Positions 9,003 to 18,430 are shown, counted from the first letter of the stretch. The stretch is 64,000 bases of DNA from Polyangia bacterium (GCA_030426845.1 JAUHXR010000003.1:18084-82083); one strand, 5' to 3'. Notes: generated by a model from the sequence alone, not told the origin. Translations and numbers: made by a program.

Positions 9003-10082
9003 TCAGGCCAGGGTGCCGATGTTGTTGAGCTCCTCGAAGGCCTGCTTGAGGCGCGCGACGAAGCTCTCCTCGCCCTTCCGCAGCCAGGCGCGGGGGTCGT
9101 AGATCTTCTTGTTCGGCTTGTCGGCCCCCTCGGGGTTGCCGATCTGCGCCTGGAGGTAGTCGTGCTTGTCGGCCTCGTAGCGCCGCACGCCGTCCCAGAA
9201 GGCCCACTGGAGGTCGGTGTCGATGTTCATCTTGATGACGCCGTAGGAGATCGCCTCGGCGATCTCCTCGGGGGACGAGCCCGATCCACCATGGAACACG
9301 AAGTTGACGGGGCGCTCGCCGGTGCCGAACTTCTCCTGGATGTAGGCCTGGCTGTCGCGGAGGATCGTCGGCTTGAGCTTCACGTTGCCCGGCTTGTAGA
9401 CGCCGTGGACGTTGCCGAACGCGGCCGCGACCATGAAGCGGTCGCTGACCTTGCTCAGCTCCTCGTACACGTAGGCCACCTCCTCGGGCTTGGTGTAGAG
9501 CGAGCTCTCGTCGGCGTCGGTGTTGTCGACCCCGTCCTCCTCGCCGCCGGTGATGCCGAGCTCGACCTCGAGGGACATGTCGAGCTTGTGCATGCGCTCC
9601 ATGTAGCGCTTGCAGATCTCGACGTTCTCCTCGAGGGGCTCCTCGGAGAGGTCGAGCATGTGCGAGCTGAAGAGCGGCTTGCCGGTGCGCTCGTAGTGCG
9701 CCTCGCCCGCGTCGAGGAGGCCGTCGATCCACGGGAGCTGCTTCTTGGCGCAGTGGTCGGTGTGGAGGATGACGCGCGCGCCGTAGGCCGCGGCGAGGCG
9801 GTGGACGTGGTCGGCGCCGGCGAGCGAGCCGAGGACCGATGCGCGGTGCGAGTCCACGCCGATGCCCTTGCCGCCGACGAACGCGCCGCCGCTGCTCGAG
9901 AACTGGATGATGACCGGGGAGTTGACGGCCGCGGCGGTCTCCATGACCGCGTTCAGGGAGTTGCTCCCGACGCAGTTGGCGGCCGGCATCGCGAAGCCCT
10001 TGGCCTTCGCGAGCGCGAGGACGTCCTGCACGTCCGATCCGGTGATCACCCCCGCGGGGAAGTCGTTGCGCAGCTCGCTCAC
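9003..10082 (-). CDS. fbaA: Fructose-bisphosphate aldolase, class II
   Basis: The 359-residue protein has the same length as E. coli FbaA and follows it almost residue for residue. It cleaves fructose 1,6-bisphosphate to dihydroxyacetone phosphate and glyceraldehyde 3-phosphate in glycolysis and runs in reverse in gluconeogenesis. The zinc and catalytic region HTDHCAKK (His107, Asp109, His110), the TGGEEDGVDN loop, SFGNVHGVYKPGN-like AAFGNVHGVYKPGN and FVFHGGSGS are all present. The start is GTG at 10082, preceded by an AGGAG-type ribosome binding site six bases upstream. It precedes fabF on the same strand with about 60 bp between them. Confidence 0.97.
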   Translation of the reverse strand: MSELRNDFPAGVITGSDVQDVLALAKAKGFAMPAANCVGSNSLNAVMETAAAVNSPVIIQFSSSGGAFVGGKGIGVDSHRASVLGSLAGADHVHRLAAAYGARVILHTDHCAKKQLPWIDGLLDAGEAHYERTGKPLFSSHMLDLSEEPLEENVEICKRYMERMHKLDMSLEVELGITGGEEDGVDNTDADESSLYTKPEEVAYVYEELSKVSDRFMVAAAFGNVHGVYKPGNVKLKPTILRDSQAYIQEKFGTGERPVNFVFHGGSGSSPEEIAEAISYGVIKMNIDTDLQWAFWDGVRRYEADKHDYLQAQIGNPEGADKPNKKIYDPRAWLRKGEESFVARLKQAFEELNNIGTLA

Positions 10083-10183
10083 GGTGTCTCCTCTCCCGAC
10101 GCTCCGGGCGCCGTCCTCGGTCTGGACCGCGCATCATGCCTCAACCCCCGCCTCGTGACAGGCGCGGTGTGAGCACGACCAAT

Positions 10184-11185
10184 TCAGGGGCGCGCGGGCT
10201 GGGCGACGGCGCGGAGCGGGGCGGCGCCCACCTGATCGCGCGGGGTGTCTCCGCGCGGCTGGCTGCGGACCACGTTCCCCTGGCGGTCGAAGCGAACGGT
10301 CAGCTCGAAGTCGCCGCCGCAGTCGTGGCTGTCGGTGCGGAACCGCGCGACGTGGATCTGGCAGCCCTCGACGAAGACCACCGCGAGGGCGCGGTGGGTG
10401 AAGTCCATCATGCCGTCCATCTGGCCGCAGTTGTCGGCGCCCTCGCCGGTCAGCTCGATCACGAGCGCCGGAACGTCGCCGATCCGTCGCGGCGTGACGT
10501 CGGAGATCGACAGGGACGTCGAGTTGTCGTAGGCGATCGTGTCGACGCGCGCCTGGCGGGGCTCGCCGCAGACGAGCGCACCCGCGTAGGCGTGGGCCGA
10601 TCCGTTGCCGTAGTCGCCGGGGCCGACCGCGGTCACCGTCCAGCGCGTCCGGTCCGCGGTGTTGGCGGTGGCGGCGTCGACCACGCGACCGCCGGCCGGG
10701 ACGCCGCTGGACGCGACGGCCCAGGCCGCGAGCGGAGGGGCGTCCGCGGCCCAGCCCTCGGCCAGCTCGGTGAGCCGGGCGCGGACGACCGCGTTCTCGC
10801 GCACGCTCAGGCTCTCGGCGTAGTCGCGGGCGGCCGCCGCGGTCTCGCCCAGCGCCTCCAGCGCGCGGCCCCGGTTGTAGAGGCACGCTCCCAGGAGGCG
10901 GCGGGATCGGCGGTCGGCGCGCGCCCGGAGCGCTGCGATCGGGCGCCCCGCCGCGTCGCGGGCGTCGGCCGGCCGCTCCGCGCCGACGAGGCCCCAGGCG
11001 TAGCGGCAGGAGGCGGCGTGGTCCTCGGGATCGGCGCGGGCCGCCGCCTCCAGCGCCTCGAGCCCGTCGGGCGGCTGCGCGGCGGCGGGCCACGGCGTCA
11101 GCGGGTCGAACGGCGTCCCGGTCAGCAGGGCCGCGAGCGGCGCCGCCAGGGCGACCGCGAGGACCTGGAGCGAGCGCGCGCGCAT
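10184..11185 (-). CDS. Secreted protein of unknown function
   Basis: The ATG at 11185 gives a 333-residue protein starting MRARSLQVLAVALAAPLAAL, a good signal peptide. A longer form from 11245 would overlap the divergent GMC oxidase gene start and push the signal sequence inward, so I prefer the shorter form. Residues 40-140 are alpha-helical and Ala-rich with TPR-like spacing (GLEALEAAARADPEDHAASC). The C-terminal part is beta-rich with several cysteines (CGEPRQ, DNCGQMDGM, EGCQIHV, HDCGGDF), likely forming disulfides outside the cytoplasm. The family is unknown to me. Confidence 0.7.
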   Translation of the reverse strand: MRARSLQVLAVALAAPLAALLTGTPFDPLTPWPAAAQPPDGLEALEAAARADPEDHAASCRYAWGLVGAERPADARDAAGRPIAALRARADRRSRRLLGACLYNRGRALEALGETAAAARDYAESLSVRENAVVRARLTELAEGWAADAPPLAAWAVASSGVPAGGRVVDAATANTADRTRWTVTAVGPGDYGNGSAHAYAGALVCGEPRQARVDTIAYDNSTSLSISDVTPRRIGDVPALVIELTGEGADNCGQMDGMMDFTHRALAVVFVEGCQIHVARFRTDSHDCGGDFELTVRFDRQGNVVRSQPRGDTPRDQVGAAPLRAVAQPARP

Positions 11186-11243
11186 GCGCACAGGATACGT
11201 CTCCGTCGGTTGCGACACCCCCGCCGGCGCGTAGGTCGACCCC

Positions 11244-12809
11244 ATGCCGACCCGCTGGCTCCACCGGTTCGGGCGCCGCTCCTTCGTCCGCGCGGGCGCG
11301 CTCGGCCTCGCCGGGCTCCACCTCGGCGCCTGTGAGAGCGGTCCGCCGCCCGTCGACCTCGATCACCCGCTCGTCGTCGGCTCCGGCTTCGGCGGGTCGG
11401 TGGCCGCGCTGCGGCTGGCCGAGGCGGGCATCGCCGCGACGGTGCTCGAGCGTGGCCGCCGCTGGGACATCACCTCCGCCGGCGACACCTTCTGCTCGAT
11501 GCGCGACCCGGACCAGCGCGCCGGCTGGTTCACCCGAGAGTCTCCCATCGGCCTCGCGCTGCCCATTCGCCGCTTCGCCGGCGTCGCGGAGCGCTACGCG
11601 GGTGAGGGCATCGACGCGATCGTCGGCGCGGGGGTCGGCGGGGGCTCGCTCGTCTACGCCGGGATGTGGGTCCAGCCGCCGCGCGACCTCTTCGCGTCGG
11701 TGTTCCCCGGCGAGGTCTCCTTCGACGCGATGCTGACGACCTACTACCCGCGCGTCCTCGAGCGGCTCCCCGCGCGCTCGGTGCCGGACGCGGTGCTGAT
11801 GAGCGAGACCTACGGGGCCATCCGGACCTTCCTCGCCCACGCGGAGGCGGCCGGGTTCGTGCCCGAGCTGAACCTGAACACGACCGACTGGGACCTCGTG
11901 GAGGCGGAGATCCGGGGCGACATCCCAGCCGAGGCGAGCGCGGGCGATTACATCTACGGGCTCAACTCGGGCGCCAAGGGCTCGCTCGACCGCACCTACC
12001 TCGCGGCGGCCGAGGCGACCGGCCTGGTCGACGTGCGCCCGCTCCACCAGGTCACGGGGATCGCGGCCGACGACGCTGGCGGCTACCGGGTGCGCACCGA
12101 GCGCATCGACGAGCGCGGCGAGGTGCTCGAGGCGATCACCTTCCGGGCGCCGGCGCTGTTCCTCGCGGCGGGATCGGTCCACTCCACGCGGCTCCTCGTC
12201 GAGGCGCGGGCGCGCGGCGACCTGCCCGATCTGTCGGCCGACGTCGGCGAGGGGTGGGGCCACAACGGGCAGCACCTGCACGCGCGCAACGAGCTGAGCG
12301 AGGACACCGGCCCGTTCCAGGGCGGGCCGCCGTGCGCGGTGATCCGCGACTTCGACAACCCCGTGGCGCCCGTCACGGTGGAGATGGGCGCGGCCGCGTT
12401 CGGCTACGAGTGCAACTGCATGATCTGCCCCAGCTCGAGCCTCAACGACGGCTTCGGGCAGATCGTCTACGACGCGGAGGCGGACCGCGGGGTGCTGCGC
12501 TGGGACCCGTCCAACGGGGCGACCGGCGTCGCGGCCGGCGAGGACGTGACCCGCCGGCTCAACGAGGCGAGCGGCGGCGTGCACGGGGTGCTGCCGGGCC
12601 AGAGCCGGCGCTCTACGTTCCACCCGCTGGGCGGCGTGGTGATGGGCCGCGCCGCGGACACCTTCGGGCGGGTGAACGGCTACCCCGGCCTCTACTGCGT
12701 CGACGGCGCGCTCATCCCCGGGTCCACCCCGACCGCCAACCCGGCCTGGACGATCGCGGCGCTCGCCGAGCGGGCGCTCGAGGCGATCGTCGCCGAGGAC
12801 CTCACGTGA
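11244..12809 (+). CDS. GMC-family FAD oxidoreductase, cholesterol oxidase-like, Tat lipoprotein
   Basis: The 521-residue protein has an N-terminal twin-arginine motif (RRSFVRAG) followed by a lipobox (LGAC), so it should be folded with its cofactor and exported by Tat, then lipid-anchored. The FAD-binding Rossmann fingerprint is VVGSGFGGSVAALRLAEAG with a downstream acidic VLERG. The C-terminal GMC signature includes FHPLGGVVMGRA and GSTPTANP, as in class I cholesterol or sterol oxidases. Substrate is inferred as a sterol or other alcohol; specificity cannot be read from sequence. The stop overlaps the GTG start of the next lipoprotein gene (GTGA), implying translational coupling and a shared task at the cell surface. 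The central Cys pair ECNCMIC is unusual for soluble GMC enzymes. Confidence 0.85.
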   Translation: MPTRWLHRFGRRSFVRAGALGLAGLHLGACESGPPPVDLDHPLVVGSGFGGSVAALRLAEAGIAATVLERGRRWDITSAGDTFCSMRDPDQRAGWFTRESPIGLALPIRRFAGVAERYAGEGIDAIVGAGVGGGSLVYAGMWVQPPRDLFASVFPGEVSFDAMLTTYYPRVLERLPARSVPDAVLMSETYGAIRTFLAHAEAAGFVPELNLNTTDWDLVEAEIRGDIPAEASAGDYIYGLNSGAKGSLDRTYLAAAEATGLVDVRPLHQVTGIAADDAGGYRVRTERIDERGEVLEAITFRAPALFLAAGSVHSTRLLVEARARGDLPDLSADVGEGWGHNGQHLHARNELSEDTGPFQGGPPCAVIRDFDNPVAPVTVEMGAAAFGYECNCMICPSSSLNDGFGQIVYDAEADRGVLRWDPSNGATGVAAGEDVTRRLNEASGGVHGVLPGQSRRSTFHPLGGVVMGRAADTFGRVNGYPGLYCVDGALIPGSTPTANPAWTIAALAERALEAIVAEDLT

Positions 12810-13777
12810 GGGCCGCCTGGGCTCTGATCGCGGGAGCGGCCCTCGGCTGCGCCGCGCCCGGCGTCCCCGTCGAGGCCGCGGTCGGCGCGACGGTGTCGAG
12901 TGAGGATGGAGTCTTGACGCTGATCCTCCCGCCGGGCGCGCTGCCGCGCGACGTCAGCCTCTCGATCGAGCGGCTCGACGAGGCCGACTGGCCGGTCGCG
13001 GCGCCGGGGCGCTTCACGCTGCCCGCGCCGGTCTACCGGATCGAGCCCGAGCTCGAGCTGACCGGGGACGCCTACGTCGTGTTCCACCCGACCGCGCCCG
13101 AGCGGCTCCGCGCGGCCGGCGGGGACGTGCTCGCGGCGAGCTACACCTGGGGCACCCGCGACGAGAAGGTGCGGCCGGCCTCGGCCACGCGCACCGTCGC
13201 CCTGGCCGACGGGCGCGTCGTCGTCGTGGCCACGCTCTACGAGCTGGGCGTGCTGTGGATCGGCGAGCGGGTGCCGGGCGCGGACCGCGCGTTGACGCAG
13301 CTCTCGTTGCAGATCGACGCCGACCTGGCCGGCGAGCACGCGCGCGACGAGCCGTTCGCGGTGAGCGCGGCCTCCCTCACGAGCGACGCGGACCACGCGC
13401 TGTTCGGGCGCGAGGTCTGGAGCGCGGCGGCGGGCCCCGCGGGCGGGCTAGTCGTCGCGCCGGTGGAGTGGACGGGCGGGCGGGCGCGGACCTGGGGCGC
13501 GACCTACGATCCCGAGCGGCTCGTGCACCCGCTCGAGGTGTTCGGCGGGCCGGCCCCGCGCGAGGAGCGCGTCGCGGTGCTCGCCGATCCGGCGCCGGTC
13601 GATCTCGGCCCCGGCGCGCCGCTCGCGCCGATCAGCGACCCGCTCCCCGGGTGGCGCTGCGCGACGGCGGGGGAAGGGGCCACGGTGTTCGTCGGCGTCG
13701 ACGTGGTCACCGGGGCGAGCGAAGGCGTGGCCACGGTCGGCGCGGCCCGCGAGCTCACGGTCGGCCCCTGCCGCTGA
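12806..13777 (+). CDS. Lipoprotein coupled to the GMC oxidoreductase
   Basis: The product has 323 residues and begins at a GTG that overlaps the stop of the GMC gene by four bases. The N-terminus is a signal peptide with lipobox ALGC. Residues 30-110 (DGVLTLILPPGALPRDVSLS) resemble a ZU5/IPT-like beta-sandwich in which a PPGAL turn precedes a strand, a pattern common in exported myxobacterial proteins. The rest is beta-rich with few cysteines. Co-translation with the oxidase suggests a partner or surface anchor for it. No catalytic motif is visible. Confidence 0.75.
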   Translation: MRAAWALIAGAALGCAAPGVPVEAAVGATVSSEDGVLTLILPPGALPRDVSLSIERLDEADWPVAAPGRFTLPAPVYRIEPELELTGDAYVVFHPTAPERLRAAGGDVLAASYTWGTRDEKVRPASATRTVALADGRVVVVATLYELGVLWIGERVPGADRALTQLSLQIDADLAGEHARDEPFAVSAASLTSDADHALFGREVWSAAAGPAGGLVVAPVEWTGGRARTWGATYDPERLVHPLEVFGGPAPREERVAVLADPAPVDLGPGAPLAPISDPLPGWRCATAGEGATVFVGVDVVTGASEGVATVGAARELTVGPCR

Positions 13778-13802
13778 CCCGCGGAGACGGCGTCGCGCCG
13801 GC

Positions 13803-14687
13803 TCAGAGCTCCGTGGCCTCGATGCGCCGGTTCTGGGCGCGGCCCTCTTCGGTGTCGTTGGACGCGACCGGGTCCGTGTCGCCGAGCCCGACCGCCTCGA
13901 CGCGCGCGCCGTCGACGCCCCGCGAGATGAGGTAGGCGCGGACCGCCTCGGCGCGCTGCTCGCTCAGCGCCTGGTTGCGCGCCGGGTTGCCGACGTTGTC
14001 GGTGTGGCCCGCGACGCGGATGCGGGTGCTCGGGTGGTGGGTGAGGTACTCCACCACGCGGTCGAGGCGCTCGAACGACGCCTCCTGCAGGGTCGCGCGG
14101 CCGCTGTCGAAGAGCACTCCGTCGAGGACGAAGCCCTGCGGCTCCGGGTCGCTCACCCGGTCGGGGACCTCCGCCTGGGGCGGCCGGCGCCAGCGGCGGT
14201 AGCGCATGGTCAGCCGGATGTCCTGGTTGGGGCCCGCCGGCACCTGCACGCTCGCCGACGTGTTGCGGCGCCCGAGGCTGAGGTACTCGATCTGGTAGCG
14301 CTGGTTCACCGGGACGAGGACCTCCGCGTAGCCCTGCGAGTCGGTCTCCCGCGTGTAGAACGCGGTCCCGTCGGGCGCGACCAGCTTGATCACGATCCCC
14401 GGGATCGGGGTGGCCTCGCCGTCCTCGACGAACAGGCGCATCGCGGCGTGGGTGCGCGTCGCCTCGATCTCCGACGGATGCTCCCCGTGGGCGAGGGCCG
14501 CGGTGGAGGAGTCGCGCAGCTGGAACTCCCCGGCGCGGGCCGAGTCGCCCCCCGTGGCCTCGCCGCCGGCGCCGGGCTCGGCCTGGGCCGTCTCCCCGCC
14601 GCTCGCGGGGGCGGGGTCTTGCTGAGGGCTGCCCCCGCCGCAGGCGGCGAGCGCGGACGCGAGGATGAGGACGATGACGCGACGCAC
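13803..14687 (-). CDS. OmpA-family peptidoglycan-binding lipoprotein
   Basis: The 294-residue protein begins with a signal peptide and lipobox LAAC. After an Ala/Gly-rich linker and a beta-sandwich (VIKLVAPDGTAFYTRETDSQ, Carboxypeptidase-regulatory-like), the last 110 residues form an OmpA C-terminal domain. Key elements are FDSGRATLQ, RIRVAGHTDNVGN, LSEQRAEAVRAYL and AQNRRIEA, including the Asp and Arg that hold diaminopimelate in this family. It should tether the outer membrane to peptidoglycan. It is convergent with the preceding lipoprotein gene with only 25 bp between them. Confidence 0.88.
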   Translation of the reverse strand: MRRVIVLILASALAACGGGSPQQDPAPASGGETAQAEPGAGGEATGGDSARAGEFQLRDSSTAALAHGEHPSEIEATRTHAAMRLFVEDGEATPIPGIVIKLVAPDGTAFYTRETDSQGYAEVLVPVNQRYQIEYLSLGRRNTSASVQVPAGPNQDIRLTMRYRRWRRPPQAEVPDRVSDPEPQGFVLDGVLFDSGRATLQEASFERLDRVVEYLTHHPSTRIRVAGHTDNVGNPARNQALSEQRAEAVRAYLISRGVDGARVEAVGLGDTDPVASNDTEEGRAQNRRIEATEL

Positions 14688-14879
14688 GGGCTCCTCCGGG
14701 TGCGGGAAGCGCCCAGGCTATCACGCGGCGGTCGACGCCTCCCAGGCGCCATCGGGCTCGCCGCAGCCGCGGTCCGCGGACCCCAACCGATCGAGTCGGA
14801 GGGGGGCACCGGCCGCTCGCGGGGGTCGGAACGGTCCTTGCGCTAGCTCGGGCGAGGCCCTCGGGGCCGGAGGGAGCCG

Positions 14880-15692
14880 ATGCGACCCTGGATGATCTGG
14901 ATCTCGTGCGGGCTCACGCTCGCGTGCACGCCCACCGCGGCCCCGGGCCCCGGCCGGCCCACGCCGCCGTCCAACCCGACGTGGCCGGTGGACGCGGGCT
15001 ACCCCTCGCCCACCCCGCCCCCGCCGCCGACCGGCGCGGAGGTCTGCGCGAACGGGCTCGACGAGGATCTCGACACGCGCGTCGACGAGAGCTGCCCCTG
15101 CTCGCCGGGGGCGACCCAGGCGTGCTTCACCGGGGACGGGTCCCTCATCGGCACGGGCGTCTGCCAGGCCGGCACGCAGACCTGTGAGCCGGCCGAGGAG
15201 TTCGGAGGGCTCTGGGGCCCGTGCCTCGGGGAGGTCGGGCCGTCGGCCGAGGTCTGCGACACCCTCGACAACGACTGCAACGGGATCCTCGACGACGCCC
15301 CCGCCGGCTGCGGCACGACGCCGCCCCCGCCGCCGCCTCCGCCCACCTGCGAGTCGGCGACCGATCTCTCGCCCACCTACGTCGGAGAGCGCCGCACGGT
15401 GACCGGGACGACCTGCGGCGGTCCCGACCGCGCCGCCGTGAGCTGCGCGGGCGGCGCCGGGCCCGAGGCCTTCTACACCTGGACCTCGCCCGACGAGCCC
15501 TACGCGGTGACCTGGACGGTGAGCCCCGGCTTCGTGGTCGGCATCGCGCAGTTCGAGGACGCGTGCGGGCCCGGGCCGTTCTACTGCGAGTACGAGGACC
15601 TCGGGGACTGGGCCCACATCCACACCCTGGTCGTCGAGCGGCAGGGCGGCGGCTGCGGCGAGTTCACCCTGACGGTGACCCGCGAGCGCTGA
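14880..15692 (+). CDS. MopE-like lipoprotein with proline-rich linkers
   Basis: The 270-residue protein has a signal peptide with lipobox LTLAC. A proline stretch (TPPPPPTG) precedes a MopE-type block (EVCANGLDEDLDTRVDESC) and a second block VCDTLDNDCNGILDD; a second proline run then leads to a beta-rich C-terminal domain with paired cysteines (residues 155-270), reminiscent of a PPC-like jelly roll. A GGAGGG-type ribosome binding site precedes the ATG. Together with the 6076-7434 protein this is the second MopE-type lipoprotein in the window. Surface location and calcium binding are inferred from the family. Confidence 0.8.
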   Translation: MRPWMIWISCGLTLACTPTAAPGPGRPTPPSNPTWPVDAGYPSPTPPPPPTGAEVCANGLDEDLDTRVDESCPCSPGATQACFTGDGSLIGTGVCQAGTQTCEPAEEFGGLWGPCLGEVGPSAEVCDTLDNDCNGILDDAPAGCGTTPPPPPPPPTCESATDLSPTYVGERRTVTGTTCGGPDRAAVSCAGGAGPEAFYTWTSPDEPYAVTWTVSPGFVVGIAQFEDACGPGPFYCEYEDLGDWAHIHTLVVERQGGGCGEFTLTVTRER

Positions 15693-15845
15693 CGGACGCG
15701 CCGGCCGGGCCGGGCGACCGCCTTTCACACCTGTGCAGATTCCGGCCCAGCCCCCGGGGACCGTCGGGGTCTCGGGCCCCGTCGCGCGCGGCCGGCCCGG
15801 GCGGTACGGGATGTGCGGAGGCGGTCCTCCGTGCGCTCGATCGAC

Positions 15846-17390
15846 TCAGAGGGGCCCGCCGCGCGTGAGGCGGGAGAACGCCACCGGCTCGGTCGCGCGG
15901 GGCCGCCCCAGCTTGTCGTCGAGCTCGTCGAGGACGAGCCGCATCGACTCGCGCACGCGGGGCATGACGCGCCGGCGCGACGCGGGCTGCCCGAAGCCGC
16001 GGTTGATGAAGCGCGCGGCCGGGTCGAGCGAGGCGTGGCCGAGGTTGCGCGCGAAGAACCGGTCCTCGGCGCGCAGCTGAGCCGCCGCCTCGAGGAACAC
16101 GTGGCGGAACGTGTCGAGCACGCCGAGCGTGCGGTCCGCGCCCTCGAGCTCCGCCCGCACCGCGTCGAGGTCGAGGTGAAGGTCGAGCGCGTAGGGCTCG
16201 ACCCAGAGGTTCAGGTAGCAGGCGACGTCGAGGTCCCACTTGGACGCGAAGACGTCGAAGCTGCCGAGCAGCTCGTACTGGTCCTGGTGGAGGCGCAGCG
16301 TCGCCTCGTGCCTGAGCTGATAGAGCCTCTCGTAGAGCCCGGCGCGCTCGGCGAGCGCCTCTCCCGCGAGGTCGCGGCGCACCAGGTCGCAGATCCAGTC
16401 GGCCTGGAGCGCGATGAAGTCGCCCCCGGGGCTGTAGAGCGGATCGGTGAAGCTCGCCGCCTCGCCGAGCAGGGCCCACCGCGCGTCGGCGTCGAGCACC
16501 CGGGTGGCGCCGTAGGCGAGCTGGGGGAGGGCGGCGTGATCGCGGAGCGTGGCCGGCTCCAGCAGCTCGGCGACGGCCCGATGCCCGCGCAGGAACGCGA
16601 GGAGCCCGGGCGCGGTGCGGAGCGCCGGGTCGAAGCGCCCGGCGTCCATCACCACCCCGACGCTCGTCACGCCGCGCCCGAGCGGGATCAGCCAGATCCA
16701 GTAGCCCGGGTAGCAGAAGTGGTTGGTCGAGAGGACGCGGGCGGTGTGATGGACGCGCGCGCGGAACGCCTCGGGCCCGTGGTCGTCGAGGTCGACGACG
16801 CCCTCGAAGCGCGCCCAGGCGGCCGCGCGCCGGACGGGGGAGTCGACGTGCAGGCGCTCGCGGCGAGCGAGCCATCGCGAGCGCCCCGAGGCGTCGACGA
16901 GCCATCGCGCCCGCAGCTCACCCGCGGGCCGGCCGTCCTCCTCGAGGCCGATCACGTGGCCGGCGCCGTCCTGGTCGTGCGACGCGGCGCGGACGCCGAG
17001 GCGCACGTCCACTCCGTCGCCGCGGTTCATCGCGAGCAGGTCCTCCTCGAAGCGGGCGCGGTCGAGCTGGAACGACGGCAGCGGGAGCATGCCGGTGGAG
17101 CCGATCTCGCTCAGCTCCTCCATCGCGCCGTCGCGCGCCTCGGAGTCGAAGAAGAACCGGAGGCCGTTCTTCGGCAGGTGTCGATCGTAAAGGTACGTCG
17201 ACAGCCCGAGGCGCTTGGTCAGGTACTTGCCGCACACGTCGACGGTGGACTCGCCCACCTTCGCGCGGCGGGTCAGGGAGCGCTCGATCAGGGCGACGCG
17301 CGCGTCCGGTACGTCGCGACGGAGCTGCCGCGCGAGGAGCGCGCCGGCCATGCCTCCGCCCACGATCGCGACGTCGAAGTCTGCCCCCAT
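15846..17390 (-). CDS. FAD-dependent halogenase-like oxidoreductase
   Basis: The 514-residue protein opens with an FAD fingerprint VAIVGGGMAGALLARQL and continues with RRAKVGEST (41-49). A WIWLIP block (231-236) fits the WxWxIP signature of flavin-dependent halogenases. GEAASFTDPLYSPGGDF (309-325) is the second flavin-binding block. Enzymes of this group halogenate aromatic or carrier-bound substrates, but several members are only oxidases or monooxygenases, so halogenation is not proved. The gene diverges from the lipid-like operon beginning at 17411 with a 20-bp intergenic segment, which suggests joint regulation. A TATACT hexamer 9 nt before the ATG (17400-17405, minus strand) suggests a leaderless transcript. 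Confidence 0.8.
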   Translation of the reverse strand: MGADFDVAIVGGGMAGALLARQLRRDVPDARVALIERSLTRRAKVGESTVDVCGKYLTKRLGLSTYLYDRHLPKNGLRFFFDSEARDGAMEELSEIGSTGMLPLPSFQLDRARFEEDLLAMNRGDGVDVRLGVRAASHDQDGAGHVIGLEEDGRPAGELRARWLVDASGRSRWLARRERLHVDSPVRRAAAWARFEGVVDLDDHGPEAFRARVHHTARVLSTNHFCYPGYWIWLIPLGRGVTSVGVVMDAGRFDPALRTAPGLLAFLRGHRAVAELLEPATLRDHAALPQLAYGATRVLDADARWALLGEAASFTDPLYSPGGDFIALQADWICDLVRRDLAGEALAERAGLYERLYQLRHEATLRLHQDQYELLGSFDVFASKWDLDVACYLNLWVEPYALDLHLDLDAVRAELEGADRTLGVLDTFRHVFLEAAAQLRAEDRFFARNLGHASLDPAARFINRGFGQPASRRRVMPRVRESMRLVLDELDDKLGRPRATEPVAFSRLTRGGPL

Positions 17391-17410
17391 ACGACGAGGA
17401 GTATAGGCGC

Positions 17411-18430
17411 GTGAGCGATGAAGACGACCTCGAGGCCGCCCTCAGCCCCGTCGAGCGCGGCGCGCGCCTGCGCCGGCGCGCCTTCCTCGCGCGATCCGCG
17501 CTCGCCTCGGGCGCGCTCGTGGCGGGGGCCGGCTGCGGTGCCGCGTTTCCACAATCTTCGCTGACGCGTGGCGAGGCCCGCGAGCTGCTCGCGCGGCTCG
17601 AGCGGGGGCTCGACCGGGTGCGGTCCGTGCCGCGTGGGGCGATCGCGCGGGAGCTGACCTGGCAGGCGCGGCCGGACCGCGGCGAGTCGATCATCCGCCA
17701 CACGATCGAAGCGCTCGTGGTCTCGGACGTCGCGCGCTCGCTTCCCGAGGGGCGCGTGGAGGGGCCCCTCGCCGCGCGCCTCACCGAGGAGCTGCCGGTG
17801 CTCCAGCGCGCGACGGTGATCCACCACGCGCTGCTGTCGCGCATGCCGACGGCGGCGCGCGCCGGGCTCGATCGTCGGCTGAGGCGCGAGCCGGACATCC
17901 CGACCGACGTGGCCGCGTGGATCGACCGGCACGCGGCGGAGCTCGGCACGGGGATGGAGAGCCGCCTCAAGCTGCGGCGGGCCGCGCACGACGTCGGGGT
18001 CCGGGCGCGTCGCCAGTCGGCGGCAGCGGTCATCGACGACGCGGTCGCCAAGGTGGAGCGCGTGGTCGGCCGGAGCGGGGGAGCGGCCGCGCTCGCGCGG
18101 GCTCGCGACGCGGACGCGCTGCTCCAGGGGGTGTGGGATCAGCTCGGTGACGGGCGGGGGGCGGGGGGCGCGCTCGCCTCGCCCACCGGCGCGCCGCCGG
18201 GGGTCGTCTCGCCGGAGGACTACGAGTGGGAGGGCTTCCTGAACGCGGGCGAGCGCTTCTGGTCCGCCGATTGGCGGCGCCCGGGCGACGAGGAGATGCG
18301 GATCGGGACGATCATGATGCCCTTCGGGGCGATCTCGTGCGGGCTGATGGCGATCATCGGGCTCATCGTCCTCATCGCGGGCCTCGTGCAGAACGGAGAC
18401 TGGGATGGTATCCCTCGCAACCCGCGCTGA
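17411..18430 (+). CDS. Tat-exported lipoprotein with C-terminal membrane helix
   Basis: The 339-residue product starts at GTG 17411. A twin-arginine motif (RRRAFLARSA) precedes a hydrophobic stretch and a lipobox-like GAGC at about residue 42. The middle is helical and Arg/Ala-rich (35-250) and the end holds one strong transmembrane helix (IMMPFGAISCGLMAIIGLIV). Both ends therefore appear membrane-associated. No enzymatic motif is visible. It is the first gene of an overlapping run that ends at 25606; it overlaps the next gene by 26 bp. A role in handling an envelope-bound product of the operon is an inference from position only. Confidence 0.65.
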   Translation: MSDEDDLEAALSPVERGARLRRRAFLARSALASGALVAGAGCGAAFPQSSLTRGEARELLARLERGLDRVRSVPRGAIARELTWQARPDRGESIIRHTIEALVVSDVARSLPEGRVEGPLAARLTEELPVLQRATVIHHALLSRMPTAARAGLDRRLRREPDIPTDVAAWIDRHAAELGTGMESRLKLRRAAHDVGVRARRQSAAAVIDDAVAKVERVVGRSGGAAALARARDADALLQGVWDQLGDGRGAGGALASPTGAPPGVVSPEDYEWEGFLNAGERFWSADWRRPGDEEMRIGTIMMPFGAISCGLMAIIGLIVLIAGLVQNGDWDGIPRNPR

